A stretch of 64,000 nt of DNA from Iris pallida (taxonomy: Eukaryota; Streptophyta; Magnoliopsida; Asparagales; Iridaceae). Positions 9,081 through 20,522 of this stretch are shown one piece after another; position 1 is the first letter of the stretch; the number at the start of each line of letters is the position of its first letter. The stretch spans positions 17,894,867 through 17,958,866 of the forward strand of contig JANAVB010031417.1 in assembly GCA_029216955.1 (NCBI GenBank), in the 5' to 3' direction. The notes beneath the pieces are model-generated. The model was not told where the DNA came from. It made no database searches and worked only from the letters and a program-made list of their open reading frames with translations. A program made the position numbers and the translations under genes.

Positions 9081-10005
9081 AATAGAAAAATTTTGAGTGG
9101 CACCCCACTTTATTTCTGCATATTCAAGGTGCACCCCACAAGTTTACAACAATGTAAGGTACCCTCCACTTTTGACGGTTTTCGTCCCCAACTGACGGTC
9201 AACCCCTTTGACCCTTTTTTGACCAAAATACCCCTGTCTTCTTTTCCGTATCCCCCTATGTTTTCAGTGTCTGTCCCCTCCCCGCCGTCGGCGTGCCTCC
9301 ACCGCCACCCTTCGCCGGGCCCTAGCGCCGCCCCCCCCCCCCAACCTCGCCGACCTCGCCGCCCCCTTCCCCGACCTCCCTGACCTCGCCGCCCCCCATC
9401 CCCGACCTCGCCGCCCCCCTCCCCGACCTCGCCGCTGCCCGCCCCCCTCCCCAGCCAGCGCCGTCTATCCACGTCATCGACTTCGCGTGCGCGGTCGGCG
9501 TCCGCCTCCCCCTCGACTTCCTCCGCGTCGGTGCCCTCGCGCTCGCCGGCGTCCGCCTCTCCGCCGCCGAGCCTGGTCGTAGAAGAACTCGAGCTGGCCG
9601 ACGTAGGTGAAGACCTCGGCTGCCCCCATGAGGAAGGTCTGGGGGAAGAGCCAGAAGACGGGAACCGCGACGGAGTCGGGGCTGTCGAGGCGCCTCCTCT
9701 CGATGAGCGCGGCGATGGCCATGGCGACGACGGAGACGAAGAGGCCTGCGCCCATGCGCTGGAGGGAGGTGATGCCGCGGGGGTGGCCGGTGAGTCCACG
9801 GGAGGAAGGGGACGATGAAGAACACAACAGGTCGGGGGTATTTTTGTCAAAAAATTTGGGTCAACCCAGTTGACCGTCCATATTGGACGAAAAACGTCAA
9901 AAGTGGGGGGTATCTTACATTGTTGTTAACTTGCGGGGTGCACTGTAAATATAGTAAACAAAAATGGGGTGCCACTCAAAATTTTTCTAGAAACACTTTA
10001 CCGAC
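9081..10005. mobile_element. Pack-MULE-like element with GC-rich captured sequence
   Basis: The left flank and the reverse complement of the right flank share more than 120 aligned bases: TAGAAAAATTTTGAGTGGCA, then GTGCACCCC.CAAGTT.ACAA, then CCCACTTTTGACG and GACGGTCAAC. These long inverted repeats enclose about 600 bases of very GC-rich DNA in an AT-rich setting. A candidate 9-bp duplication TAGAATATA lies at 9072-9080 and 10006-10014; the outermost 14 bases of the right repeat have no counterpart on the left, so that end looks trimmed. The cargo includes an antisense NPF transporter fragment and a CGACCTCGCCGCCCCC tandem repeat at 9340-9450. Long repeats around GC-rich gene pieces define Pack-MULEs. 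Confidence 0.8.
9560..9830 (-). pseudogene. Captured NPF (NRT1/PTR family) transporter exon fragment
   Basis: On the minus strand the translation contains GITSLQRMGAGLFVSVVAMA, then AALIERRRL, VPVFWLFPQTFLMGAAEVFT and YVGQLEFFYDQA. This is the conserved block around transmembrane helices 9-10 of NPF/PTR2 proton-coupled nitrate and peptide transporters. About 75 residues of a roughly 600-residue protein remain. The frame needs a 1-nt shift just upstream (FFIVPFLP lies in the neighbouring frame), and after FFYDQA it runs into unrelated Arg/Gly-rich sequence where NPF proteins continue PDAMRS. It is therefore a captured fragment and not a gene. The overlapping long frames on both strands here are GC-composition artefacts. 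Confidence 0.75.
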
Positions 10006-10007
10006 TA

Positions 10008-10010
<3 letters not shown>

Positions 10011-10052
<42 letters not shown>
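10011..10052. repeat. (TA)n microsatellite
   Basis: A perfect TA run directly abuts the right end of the Pack-MULE-like element. Confidence 0.9.
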
Positions 10053-10053
<1 letters not shown>

Positions 10054-10159
10054 CTACATTGCCACTGAGGTTAGGAACCTTTTTTTTTTGTTAATGCGAA
10101 ACTCAATTTTAGAATTATCCCCACTAGACATGGCCCATCTTTAGTGGTTTTGTGTGCCC

Positions 10160-10620
10160 ACGGCCTCAAGATCTCCTCCCCCTCTCCGACTACGCCGACC
10201 GCATCCCCCCATCCCCCCACTCCGCCCGCTACGGAAACCCCGCCTCTCCGACTCCCTCGAGCCTCGACGACTGCCACTTCCTCCCCTTCGTCTTCGGCTC
10301 CGCGCTGCTCGTGGACCACAGGTACATGAATCCCAAGTCGACACACAACGTACGAGGACGTACTGGAGAACTTCGAGAAGGGTTACATGTAGTTGGCGTG
10401 CGTGGCGTTTGTCAAGAAGGCGAAGAAGGAGGGGGGGGGGGGGGGGGGGGGGGGATCTTCGCGGAGCACTCGCCGACGCTGGACGATATCAGCGGAGTGC
10501 CGACGTCGGCGAAGGTGAGTAGCGGGCTGCTGAAGATGTACAAGGCGGAGGTGCTCGAGAAGGTGCCGATCATGCAGCATTTCCTGTTCGGTTCGCTGAT
10601 AAATTGGTAAGGGTCTTTGT
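10160..10620 (+). pseudogene. Broken PTPA (serine/threonine phosphatase 2A activator) copy
   Basis: The plus strand carries, in shifting frames, the segments [18 protein letters not shown], then [20 protein letters not shown], then [26 protein letters not shown], then [15 protein letters not shown] and [20 protein letters not shown]. These match the N-terminal and C-terminal parts of the PP2A phosphatase activator PTPA, a peptidyl-prolyl isomerase that activates PP2A. The middle of the protein, including the GTGHE region, is missing at a direct junction near 10255. Frameshifts lie near 10345 and around the G-run 10431-10454, and a TAG interrupts GYM. After SLINW, TGGTAAGGGTC looks like a retained splice donor, so the source was genomic DNA, not a spliced mRNA. 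Terminal repeats around it were not found. Confidence 0.75.
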
Positions 10621-13600
10621 ATTTACTTCTACTACCTGTTGATTGTGACTAGCTAGTTTGTTTATGTTGTGTATGCTTCTTTGTTTCTGCCAACAAATAT
10701 ATTGTTGTGTGAAATTAAGGGCGAGGTCCACGAGGAAAAAAGCGAATAATTATTTATGATATTACTATGATGTAAATAGTTTAATGTCGCGCGACTAGAG
10801 AAGAGATGGATCTTATGTGAAAAAGGGTACAAGCTCCATTCAAAAATGGTTGCAAGTTGTCATCGGGAAATGAATGCCTTGGGTTCAAAATCTTGGGGTG
10901 CAGTTATGGGGTAGTGGTTATACTATTTTCTATCAAAAATATTGGAGCTATGTACTGTTGGAGGAACAAAAAGGGAGAGGTGACAACCGATGATTTTGGT
11001 AGTGAGGAGAACAAAGTTACGAGAGGAAAGGAGGGAAGAGATGGCCATGGGTTCTAGCTCCGAGGTGGGTAAAACGAGATAGGAGGAAGGGGTTAGGGTA
11101 AGGGTTTGAGTAGGGTGGAAAGAGAAAATGGATAGTACCAACCTAAGTTTTGTATTTGGTCCCTTTAAAGGTGTTGTCATCAAGGCAAGTCTAAACCAAC
11201 ATGGACCGAGTCATTAAGAAAATCTAATATGTTTGCCGAACTAACCTAGAAGACCATCCTAAATAGGGAGGAAGTCCATGGAGTAGAGTCTACATGAAAT
11301 CTTTCTCCTTGATCTCTCTTGTAGTAGTTGACTTTTTATTGAAGAAGTATAAATATTGGCCTAGTTGTTGTTTAAAGTGTTCGAGGATTCTTTTTCTTAT
11401 GAGCGGTCATTGTTGCAAAATTTTAATTTGTTTGGGAGCCCTTGGAGGCTTGGAGCAATACTGTACTACGCAGGCAAAAGCTATATGAGGTTAGGAACTT
11501 AGGATGTATCAAAAGTAGAAATCTATACGTGGGAGTAATAATGTAATATCCTGCTTTCCATATGATTGTTAACGAATCATTTATTGACGTTCAATCTAAA
11601 TGTGCTTAACTTTGGACGCATTAGATGACACAAGGACCCCAATTGGTCAGCATAAATCTGGGCCCCATATGACATTCATTATGCACAAAAGCATTAGGTG
11701 GTCTGGTTAGCGAGCGAATCATTTTATGTTGGTTGGCATCTCCAAATACCCAAATTAGACTTGGACCTGTCCGGATCACATGCAAAACAAGAGACATGTC
11801 TTGTTGGTGGTTAGGTCCCCAGGACTAGTAGGATGAACTAAAGTCGGCCATTTAATCTCTGATCGACATGTTATATATAATGTGGATATCCTCCTTCTGA
11901 CGGAATATGCGAACATAGGTCCTGTTCTACATAAATATGCAACGAGAGATGTCCTGCCCTACAACCTAGGATGACTTGATCCTTTTGTCAGGTCAAAACT
12001 TTGTTATTTAAGCAAACCATTGTTTTTTTCCTCCTCTGTAGTAGCAAACATAGAATTAGAAGGAAGATCTTAGTTTTTCTCATCGTTGCCTGTGTTGTCT
12101 CCTCCGACGTCGGCAAGGTGGTCCCACCACTGCCGACTAATTTGAAAACAAATAATTGACTTAAAAGAAAAATGACATCATACACTCAATGCTTTAGTGT
12201 GAGAGGGAGAATAACACAAATATCCTTTCAAAAAGTGAGGATAGCTAAGAAAAAAAATACATTAAATTGTCTGAGATCCAATTTATCCTTTTCTATGTTA
12301 TGCAGAAAACATGTACAACAAAAGTTACAAACACTTTAATTAAGAGGTAAGAGCTGGGGTAAGAATCTGATTTATGAGAAAACATGCCGTAATAACAATA
12401 AACTCCAATAACACTTGCCACAAACATTGCATATATACATTTTTTACGTCAATGATACCATTTTGCTAATGTCTGAGGTGCATATGTACACGAGGTAGTA
12501 TGAACAATACCCTTATGTTTTAAAGCATGTTGAAAATTAGGATTCAAATATTCTTTTGTAATTTCACAGTGTTTTTTTTTTTCATTTTTATTCCAATTCC
12601 AAATTAAGCATGTTCTACATTATAAAATGTAAAATGTGCAAGAAACATTAAACACACCTCAGAAAGACCAACAACAGAACGACCACCAAGAAGAAATAAC
12701 AGAACTACAAGAAGAAGAAATAACCAAGTTCTGCAGAACGACCAACAAGAAGAAACGGCTAACAAGAAGAAATAACCAAGTTATGCAAGAACAATCATTA
12801 ATAAATGTAAAAAAAATACCGATATTGTTAGAACTACAAATTTCACCTATCATCATACATCTAATGAATTAAATGGAAACAAACATTACTATGTTAATTA
12901 ACGTGTCTTAGGTTAAAAAACACAGTGGTCTGTTAAAAGACTCACAAGAAGTTTGGAAGAAAATGGCACACAATTAGGAAGAAGCTGTCTAACAATAAAT
13001 AGTGGTTGATATCCTAACTGAAGATGCCATACAATAGGATATGTGCAAACTGAAAGTGCCAAGTCAGAACTCAGAAGACAATCCAAGAGATTAGGCCATA
13101 CTGTTCACAACCTCCACGATTCACTTTCTTTGTTTATAGGTCCTGAATGACAAAACTAATAGGTTACTACAAGGTAGCGAGCTATTTGATTGGTTAATGA
13201 GTTTACTAACTTACAGTAGACTAGATGGGTAAATTAAAAGTTTCAAAACAAATATTAGAAGGTAGAGGAGTAAGAGAAATATCATGAATACCTCCAGAAA
13301 GAACATGAGAAATTGAGAACCATACCTAAGAAGGAACATGAGAACAATATTACTATATACATGAGTAGATGATGGTAAAAAGAGGTCATATTATCAGAGG
13401 GCCATTAATTTTTAACTAACTATGAGTAGATGTAAGGTAATCGCTACCTGATTGAACGAAGTATATAGAAGATCGAGGGAGTAGCTAGAAGGCCGAGCTA
13501 GTAGCTGTTGTATAGCATGATACTCAACCACAAATAGAGCATCGTGATCATTGATGGAATTACATAAGCTGAAGTTTCTATGATTGAGCTATAGGTAGGC

Positions 13601-13765
13601 TATCCTCGGCGTTGTCAAAAAAAAAAAAAATCAGAAGTGTGGCTGGTCTGGTGAGTAAAGGTTTATAACTTTTAGTTGTAACAACCGGCACGACCACTAT
13701 GAACATCACTATAGCCGCGGCCTCGGGGAATCCTACCACCACGAAAAACTCCCTTGCCTTGCTCA
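10621..13765. other. Three-kilobase stretch with no gene recognised
   Basis: Mixed AT-rich sequence without homology I can name. Positions 12650-12790 have a low-complexity AACAAGAAGAAATAACCAAG repeat that creates a Gln/Glu/Lys-rich frame. An A-run lies at 13618-13630. The composition changes abruptly to GC-rich at 13766, where the LTR begins. Confidence 0.4.
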
Positions 13766-16353
13766 TGTAGTGCCCCGTCCCGCAAAGTCAATCGGAGGAA
13801 TCGAAACGCCGACGGCGTTCGGCCTTAGCCTTGCAACGGCTGCTCGAAGGCCTGCTCGGTCGAGGCGACTCCTCGCTCAGGTGGGGTAGTTTCAGTGAAC
13901 TCGCCTCATCTTAGCCTTCATTTAATAACTCGCATGTTTTCAACTTGCACAAGTTAGACTTGTTAAAAAAGAGACGCATCCACATAGCTAAGGGAATAAT
14001 CCTGACGGGTCGGAATGTCTTATAACATGAAAAATGGTCCCACGGTCTGCTTAGAAGTCGGCTCAACGTGCTTTCAAATGACACTCGGTCCTTCGTCCCG
14101 TGGCTTGGGAGAAGAAAGTTGGCCTAAGTTGATAAGTTGTCACGACACTCGAATTAGCCTAAGTCATAGGCGTCGCCTGCGTGAATGCTTGATAAAGCAT
14201 GCGCGGTCCCGTCGTCCAAGGCTTGGCATAGCCTTCGCATGTCCCGTGGGTTAAGTCGTCTTGTACGGCTTGTTGGCTTAAGTCTAGGCACCCGAGAACT
14301 TGGTTGTTCAAGTCGAACGCGTGCACGACCCGTCCTCTCGATGCGAAGCTCGGCATAGCCTTTGCTCGTCGAGTCATTGCCCGAATAAGTTAGACAAGAG
14401 TTGTGTTGGACTATCGAAGCCATTTCTAGCACTGTCCCGCTCTATCTGCGATTGTCAAGTCGCGTAGTCACTCGAGAACAAGGCTCGTCGTATAAAGTAT
14501 ATGACTTGAGCGATAGTGTCGCCTAGAGAACAAGGTCTGTCTAAGGCACGAGCCACGGTGGATTTAGTAAAGAGTATGCCACGGACAAAGGAAGTCCACG
14601 CGACTGGTTGTCGCCGAGATCGGTCCCGCTACTTGGGAGTCTCGCTAAGTCTCGAACAGTCTCGTACACGAGATCGGTCCCGCTACTTGGGAGTTTCGAT
14701 AAGTCTGGATAAGCAAGCACGCGAGATCGGTCCCGCTACTTGGGAGTCTCGCTAAGTCTTGAACAGTCTCGTACACGAGATCGGTCCCGCTACTTGGGAG
14801 TCTCGATAAATCCCGCACACGAGATCGGTCCCGCTACTTGGGAGTCTCGATAGGAAGTTGGAAAAGTATGATAATGTTAAGGAAGGACTTGGTAGATCGA
14901 GTTGAGTATGCAGGGTCATTGGACAACTTGTCGACAAGGTGATGTCTTCTCGAGTGATCGCCGGGACGTCGGGATCATGTCGGCCCGGGAGAAGCGAGGC
15001 GACTCAAGGTAGGATGCTGGATAACCGCATGGGAGATACTTGGCGCTTCCGGGACTAGCTACCCATGGAGGGACGAGCCGATATCTCCGAGCCGAGTTCC
15101 AAGATAGCTTGACATTGCTAGCGACCACTCATGTAGATGGGTCGACAGAATAGCGGCAAACCACGTGTATGCCTTTGGATTGAGTCTAGAACTTGAATGC
15201 ATGTCCGGTCGGTAACACAATGTCTGGGCCTAAGATTGGGCTGCAGCATAGGCACCGTGCTAGGCACGATACTTGGCGTCGGGATGTTCATGAAATTGAC
15301 ACTATGTTTCACAAGTCTTGTCTAAGTTGGTTTATGAGTCGAACAGGAAGGCCGCAAGGCGGTAGCATGGATACGTCTTGATAAGTTAGCGAGGCACGGC
15401 CTCAATCTTGATGCACGAACATGTCTAAGCATGGTCTAGAGGCACGACCAGCAAGAGTCGTCCCCATGACGTCGTTGGCACGAGAACTGGTCTAGAGACA
15501 CTAGAGTTTAAGTGAAAGTCTTGGCACGGCCGAGTTCGCATAAGTTGCTCCTCGGCGAAGCACTGTCTCGAATATGTTGAAGTCACGAATAGAGTATGGC
15601 ACGACCCTGCCGTCCCGAGTTGAAGTTCGGTCAAGTACATAAGCGATGAGATACTGCCTCGATCGAAATACACGTTGGCATTATAGCACGATCATGTCGT
15701 TGCACATCGGTTTGGTCAGGCGTCGTAGTCTTAAAACTGATCCTAAGGCAAGACTAGAAAGACAATCGTAAGGGGACTTGCAATTGCACAAAAGTAAATG
15801 AACGTGTCGATTTTGTATGGGTGGGCGAGGAGGTCACTCCACCAGTACAGTTGAATACTGACACCAACACAATTTTTATGTGCAGACAGGTAGAAGCTCA
15901 TGGCGCGGAGCTCGCTTAGACGCGTCGAGGTACGGAGTCCCTTGGCGATTCGAAGCGTGCGGTCGCGTGGAGTCAAAGATTTATACGGGACATAATGTAT
16001 GGACGTTGCCTTCCGAAGCTTCCGCTGGCTCAAGTATTGTATCGAGAGATGAGAGAGAGCAGAGTGACTTGTATAATGAGAGAAAAGTGAGCATGAGAGA
16101 CTTGTAATCATGGCCTTGCGCCTATTGTAATCTAATTGTTCAATATCAATAAAGAGCTCTTTTGAATAACTTGTGTTTGCCTTTAAATTTTCGCTGCATG
16201 TTTTAATATTTCTACTTGGGACTTCTGTGCGACGACCCCGTCGCAGCCGCAGAAATCGGCCGTTACGAAACTGCCTTGCACGAGCGCAATCTAGGCTCGT
16301 GCGGCATCACGCTTTAGCGAGGACGATCGCTCCTACGGGAACGAGACGTGACA
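13766..16353 (+). repeat. 5' LTR, 2.6 kb
   Basis: It starts TGTAGTGCCCCGTCCCGC and ends GAGACGTGACA, the canonical TG...CA. The first 700 bases recur almost unchanged at 20523-21214, and most of it recurs diverged and inverted at 22651-24654. An AATAAA lies near 16147, consistent with the end of the R region. The LTR holds a five-copy minisatellite. GC content contrasts sharply with the flanks. Confidence 0.85.
14616..14853. repeat. Five-copy minisatellite inside the LTR
   Basis: GAGATCGGTCCCGCTACTTG starts at 14616, 14670, 14723, 14777 and 14821, followed by GGAGTCTCGCTAAGTCT or variants. Spacing is 54, 53, 54 and 44. The sister LTR at 22651-24654 shows no such array, so it arose in this LTR lineage. 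Confidence 0.9.
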
Positions 16354-16356
16354 TAA

Positions 16357-16370
16357 TGGTATCAAAGATC
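16357..16370 (+). promoter_or_regulatory. Primer-binding site, initiator-Met tRNA type
   Basis: TGGTATCAAAGATC follows the LTR end by three bases (TAA). It matches the usual plant TGGTATCAGAGC site, complementary to the 3' end of initiator methionine tRNA, with one or two changes. It fixes the element as plus-oriented and the LTR end at 16353. Confidence 0.75.
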
Positions 16371-17280
16371 GATGTGCGATAACTCGGGGGTACTCTGATT
16401 CGAGAAACGATGATCGTGTAAAATGTCATTGTTTCGATGGATGCTATACTCAGGATGTTGAAATATGTCGAGGAAAATATAGACTTGGCTTGAGGATTTT
16501 CTAGTTTAACGAATGACAAACGGACTATCGAACCGAGACCTTGGCTTGGAGGAAAATGAGATGTTTGGATTTGCTTCGTCGACAACCACAACGTTGACGT
16601 TCTTGTCTTATGCGAGCGCAACTCTAGCCTCGCACATGCGTCACGCCGATTAGGGCGATCACTGTAATGCCTGTGGTTCGTATCACGTATTCTTGGAATA
16701 CGTGTACGTATTTTATTGCATGATTTCCTGACTTGGCATTTCCTTCTTGGCTTGGTCTATTCCTGGTTCGGGTTGGTTGGTTCGGCCTGGCTTGGTTTTG
16801 CTTGGGTTCATGATGAACCCTTGGATGAACCCCCTACCTACCACCACCATTTGTATTTATTAGCCCATTCTTTTCTCTCTTCATTAATCTCATCTTCTTC
16901 TTCCTCATTACTTCTTACCTACCAGAGAGAGAAGAGAGAGGTCTAGGCAAGTGCAACTTGCTTCATGGAGGAACTCTAATTTTATTGCTTCATTCTCTTC
17001 CTTACAGCATTTTAACTTACTTTAGAACTTGGCATTTTCACTTTCCATGGCTAGATTCTTCTAGATCTAAGTTTACTTTATTTTCGGATTTCTTGGGTTT
17101 TGATCTACTTAATCTTGTTATTTCTGTGTTTTGATGGTTCCATGTTGTAGAGAATTTCGTTCTACCCCATTTTGACCTATGGAAGTTCGGATTTGGGCTC
17201 CGGATGATAGAGTTATGCAGCTTGGAAGCCATGGCTTATGGTGTACTTCTCGAAAATTTGGAGAAGAAGCACAGTTCCGA

Positions 17281-17835
17281 GCCGCATGATAGCACTTGAC
17301 CGCATGAATATTCATGCGGCAAGTCAGCTTCGAAACCGCATGCACTATCAACTGGACTTGACCGCATGACAAGTTCATGCGGCAAGTATTTAGTTCGGCC
17401 GCATGAGGCTCTTGTACTTCTAGCCGCATGGGGCCCTTCTTCCCGAACCGCATATGCACCTTTGCTCCCAGCCGCATAGGCATTGCTCCCCGCTGCCGCA
17501 TGGGACTTCGCCCATCCGAGCCGCATGAACTCCAATACTCGCGAGCCGCATAGACCGCAGTCTCCCGCTGCCGCATGAGGACCCGAGTCCTCTCAGCCGC
17601 ATGACTGACTGATCCCGACCCGCATAGACCCTGATTCTCTTCAGTCGCATGAGACCCCTCCATAAGCTCCTGCAGCCGCATGCGCCGCACGCCCGTACTG
17701 CCTTGAGACCGACCTTTCCGAGCCGCATGAACTCGGATTTCGGGCCGCATGAACCCATATCCATTCAGCCGCATGGGCTGTTCTCTTCCAGCCGCATGTG
17801 ATCATTCCTGGCCGCATATGTCTTAGCCGCATGGC
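17281..17835. repeat. Array of a conserved GCCGCATG octamer with unlike spacers
   Basis: GCCGCATG or a one-base variant occurs about 24 times in direct orientation. Starts in the regular part are near 17423, 17447, 17471, 17495, 17520, 17545, 17569, 17596, 17619 and 17644, then 17722, 17744, 17768, 17791 and 17811. Two inverted copies, CATGCGGC, lie near 17313 and 17377. Spacing is about 24 bases, while spacers share little beyond pyrimidine-richness and an AG before the octamer. The minus-strand 'protein' over it is only a translation of the repeat. Confidence 0.85.
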
Positions 17836-17949
17836 TCTTCTATAGCCCTGAATATTGATATTTTATTAGATATTTTACGTCCATTTTATATCCTTACGCC
17901 TTTTGCCGTGAACTTGATAATCATGGATTTGTTTAATATGTTTGGAAAT

Positions 17950-18110
17950 GATACCTGACATGACCTGATAGTGACCCGTAGTGGTGCACTCTTGACAAGA
18001 AAACCTGACATGACATGATAGTGGCCCGCCGTGGCGCACTCCTGACAAGTACACTTGACATGATATATCTTGAGAAGCTGTTGCGACGGCTACCTGACAT
18101 GACATGACCT
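17950..18110. repeat. Short tandem repeat in the solo LTR
   Basis: ACCTGACATGACCTGATAGTG followed by a GTGCACTC.TGACAAG block (17952) recurs near 18004 (CCTGACATGACATGATAGTG...). Partial third and fourth copies carry GACATGA. The period is about 52 bases. Confidence 0.7.
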
Positions 18111-20522
18111 GTATAAATTACATGGACACCGTGGGCGATTGTGCTTGTACAAATAAACCAGTCCTGTCTTGCATCATGTCTAGGGAGGGACTCCTGAGTA
18201 CCACGGTCAGGAGTACCTATTGAAATGAATTAAGGACTAATAACTAGATTAATACATTAGTCATGAAGAGATTTCCCCAGCTACAGGCAATCCCGTTACC
18301 TGGGCGCACCTGGGATCTGTAGCCTGCCGTCGAGTAGGGCACATTTCCAGCACACTGTCATGTGTTGCACCCTTCAAGCTACCTAAGGGTACATGCGTTT
18401 CCTGGACGGTGTACCCACCTGAATCCAACCCCTAATTTTGACCTGGATAACCTGGATGGTCTGCAGGGCTTGTGGATGTGGAGTAATCTCACTGCATCTT
18501 GCTAGTAATTAGGCCTGTGATAACCCTAGTTAGTTAAAGTATTAAGCCGTAATTCTTGCTTGGCCGTGATATGATTGAATGGAGTCTAACCTGTCTAGCC
18601 TTGTCCTGATCCTGTTCCAGACTACTGCATGACCAGAATGCCTGTATTTATTTTACCGATAAATGGTGAGAATTTCAAGTTCTGTTCAGACGAAGGGTTA
18701 CAACCCCGGTCCTTGTTTGGTTTACGGGTTGTAACCTGGTAATCTGAATAGTTCCATGGTTATCTCGTCGTATATCATCCTGATGTGTTTTCTTTATTTC
18801 CAGTTCTTACTTTTATTTATATCTTGTGCTGATTGCTGGTTTTAGTTCCTAAGTGAAGCTTCCTTTGTGACACTTGCTCTTTCTGGGATCTGACCCAGCT
18901 GGTTTTGTATGGCCAGATTTCGGAGCAGCTCCAGAGGATCCACCGCTTTTCCAGCCCGATGGTGAACACCAGACGTAACCCGGGCAACAAGTGGGTTTAT
19001 TTTTGCTCTCCCACTTTATTGTAAAAATATTCTTTTGAGGCGTTTAGCCGACGAGCACCTGTTTAGCTCGATTGTATTTACTTACTGTCTGCCTACGGGC
19101 TGTAACATGATTGACAGATCCTAGGGTTGATCATGTATGACTAAACTCTTGCTAGTCCTCACTTTTGTAACGACTAGTTTCATGATCAGCTGAATATGTA
19201 ATATTTGGGACGCCTTATTATTGTATATTTAATGATCATACATCTTGTAACATTTACTTACTTGCTCGTGATTGAGACACTAGGCTTGTTCATGACCATA
19301 GGAGACTGTTGGCTTGTAGTAAACCCTCATGTATCTAGACAGCCGTGACCGTATAGCGAGATGGAATCCATTTCAATATACGTAGCTGGCTATGTCTGTC
19401 CCCGCTCTCCAGTATTCTGGTTCTGGGGCGTGACAATCACTCTGCGTGAGCGCTGGTATGGTGATTCGTACAGCGGGGGTGATCGAACTTGCATGGCATG
19501 TCAATTTGTATGCTTCGACTTGTGGTTTGACGCGAAGGTGGACTCGAGAATGACTCAGTGTGCTTGATGATTGAACTTGAGGATTGAGTAGGGCCAATCC
19601 GCGTATCGAGAATGAATTGGTCTAAACTCAAACAAGAGTTACGTCCTGATGAGAATGATTATTCCGCGGGAGCGTTACATGGTGATTCATGAACCACCGT
19701 GGATAATCGGACTCGCGTGAGATTGGAACGCAACATATTGTCGAGCTAGACGACCTCGTGATCGAATATATGAATTGGTTAGAATTGGTGAATTGAAATA
19801 GATTCGAATATGCGCAACGAGTGCCTTGATTTGAATTAGGTGATCATGCTCGATGTTTAGAAATCTGAGTGACGCGAGCTTGGGTAGAAAATCCCGTATT
19901 ACCGACTTTGGTTTGACCCTAGGATTGGGGTCATTGTTGGCATGATTGTTGGGGAACTATGATTCCAATCCTGACATTGACTTAGCCTTGAGAAATGGCC
20001 TAGCGGTTAGGCGAGACGTCCTTGATTCAAGAGTTAGCAATCGAAAGATTGATCTTGATGAATGGTATGGATGGACAGAGTGAATCAGAAATATAGGAAT
20101 ACCCCTCACGAGATTCGGCTGACCTGCATATATTTCAGGGACGCCTGGATATGTGCGCGATACGACTCGAGTGAGAATGACGAATTATCTATCATGCGGC
20201 TTGGCTGAATGCATGTATTTTGGGGACGCATGGAATGCGTGCACGATCCAACCAAGTGATACTTTGAATTCAAGTAAGACTTGAGGAATGGAAAAGTGTC
20301 GAGGATTTGAACTCGTGATAGAGGAAAAGATTGATGCTAGTGCGAGCGTGGCTCGGAATCGAAGAAACGCGTAGGCGGAGTGTGTACGATAAATTATGAC
20401 GTACCTCGCACGACTGTTATAGTTCCGTTTCTAGGCATGATTAAGTCTTGGCCATAGAAATGGTAGGATGGCTTGTCTTCAGGAAAGTCTCGAGGACGAG
20501 ACTTGTTTTGAGTGGTGTATGA

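Larger units (their letters stand above)
16663..19435 (+). mobile_element. Nested solo LTR, 2.77 kb, with 5-bp TSD
   Basis: The sequence begins TGTAATGCCTGTGGTTCG and ends GGTTCTGGGGCGTGACA, the TG...CA style of many plant gypsy LTRs. ATCAC is duplicated at 16658-16662 and 19436-19440, exactly the 5 bp expected of a retroviral-type integrase. No primer site or internal region accompanies it, so it is a solo LTR left by recombination. It lies inside the internal region of the 13766-21214 element and is therefore younger than it. It contains the CCGCATG array and a tandem repeat at 17950-18110. Confidence 0.85.

Noticed and set aside
9110..9850. A 246-codon minus-strand frame and several overlapping frames in the GC-rich core
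   Set aside because: Overlapping open frames on both strands with Arg/Gly/Pro/Ser-rich content are produced by GC composition. Only the short NPF-matching part has support.
12636..12872. 78-codon Gln/Glu/Lys-rich frame
   Set aside because: Comes from an AACAAGAAGAAA repeat; no family and no gene context.
17118..17774. 218-codon minus-strand frame with repeated HAAE/MRL/CGS words
   Set aside because: It is the translation of the GCCGCATG array in three frames; no protein family.
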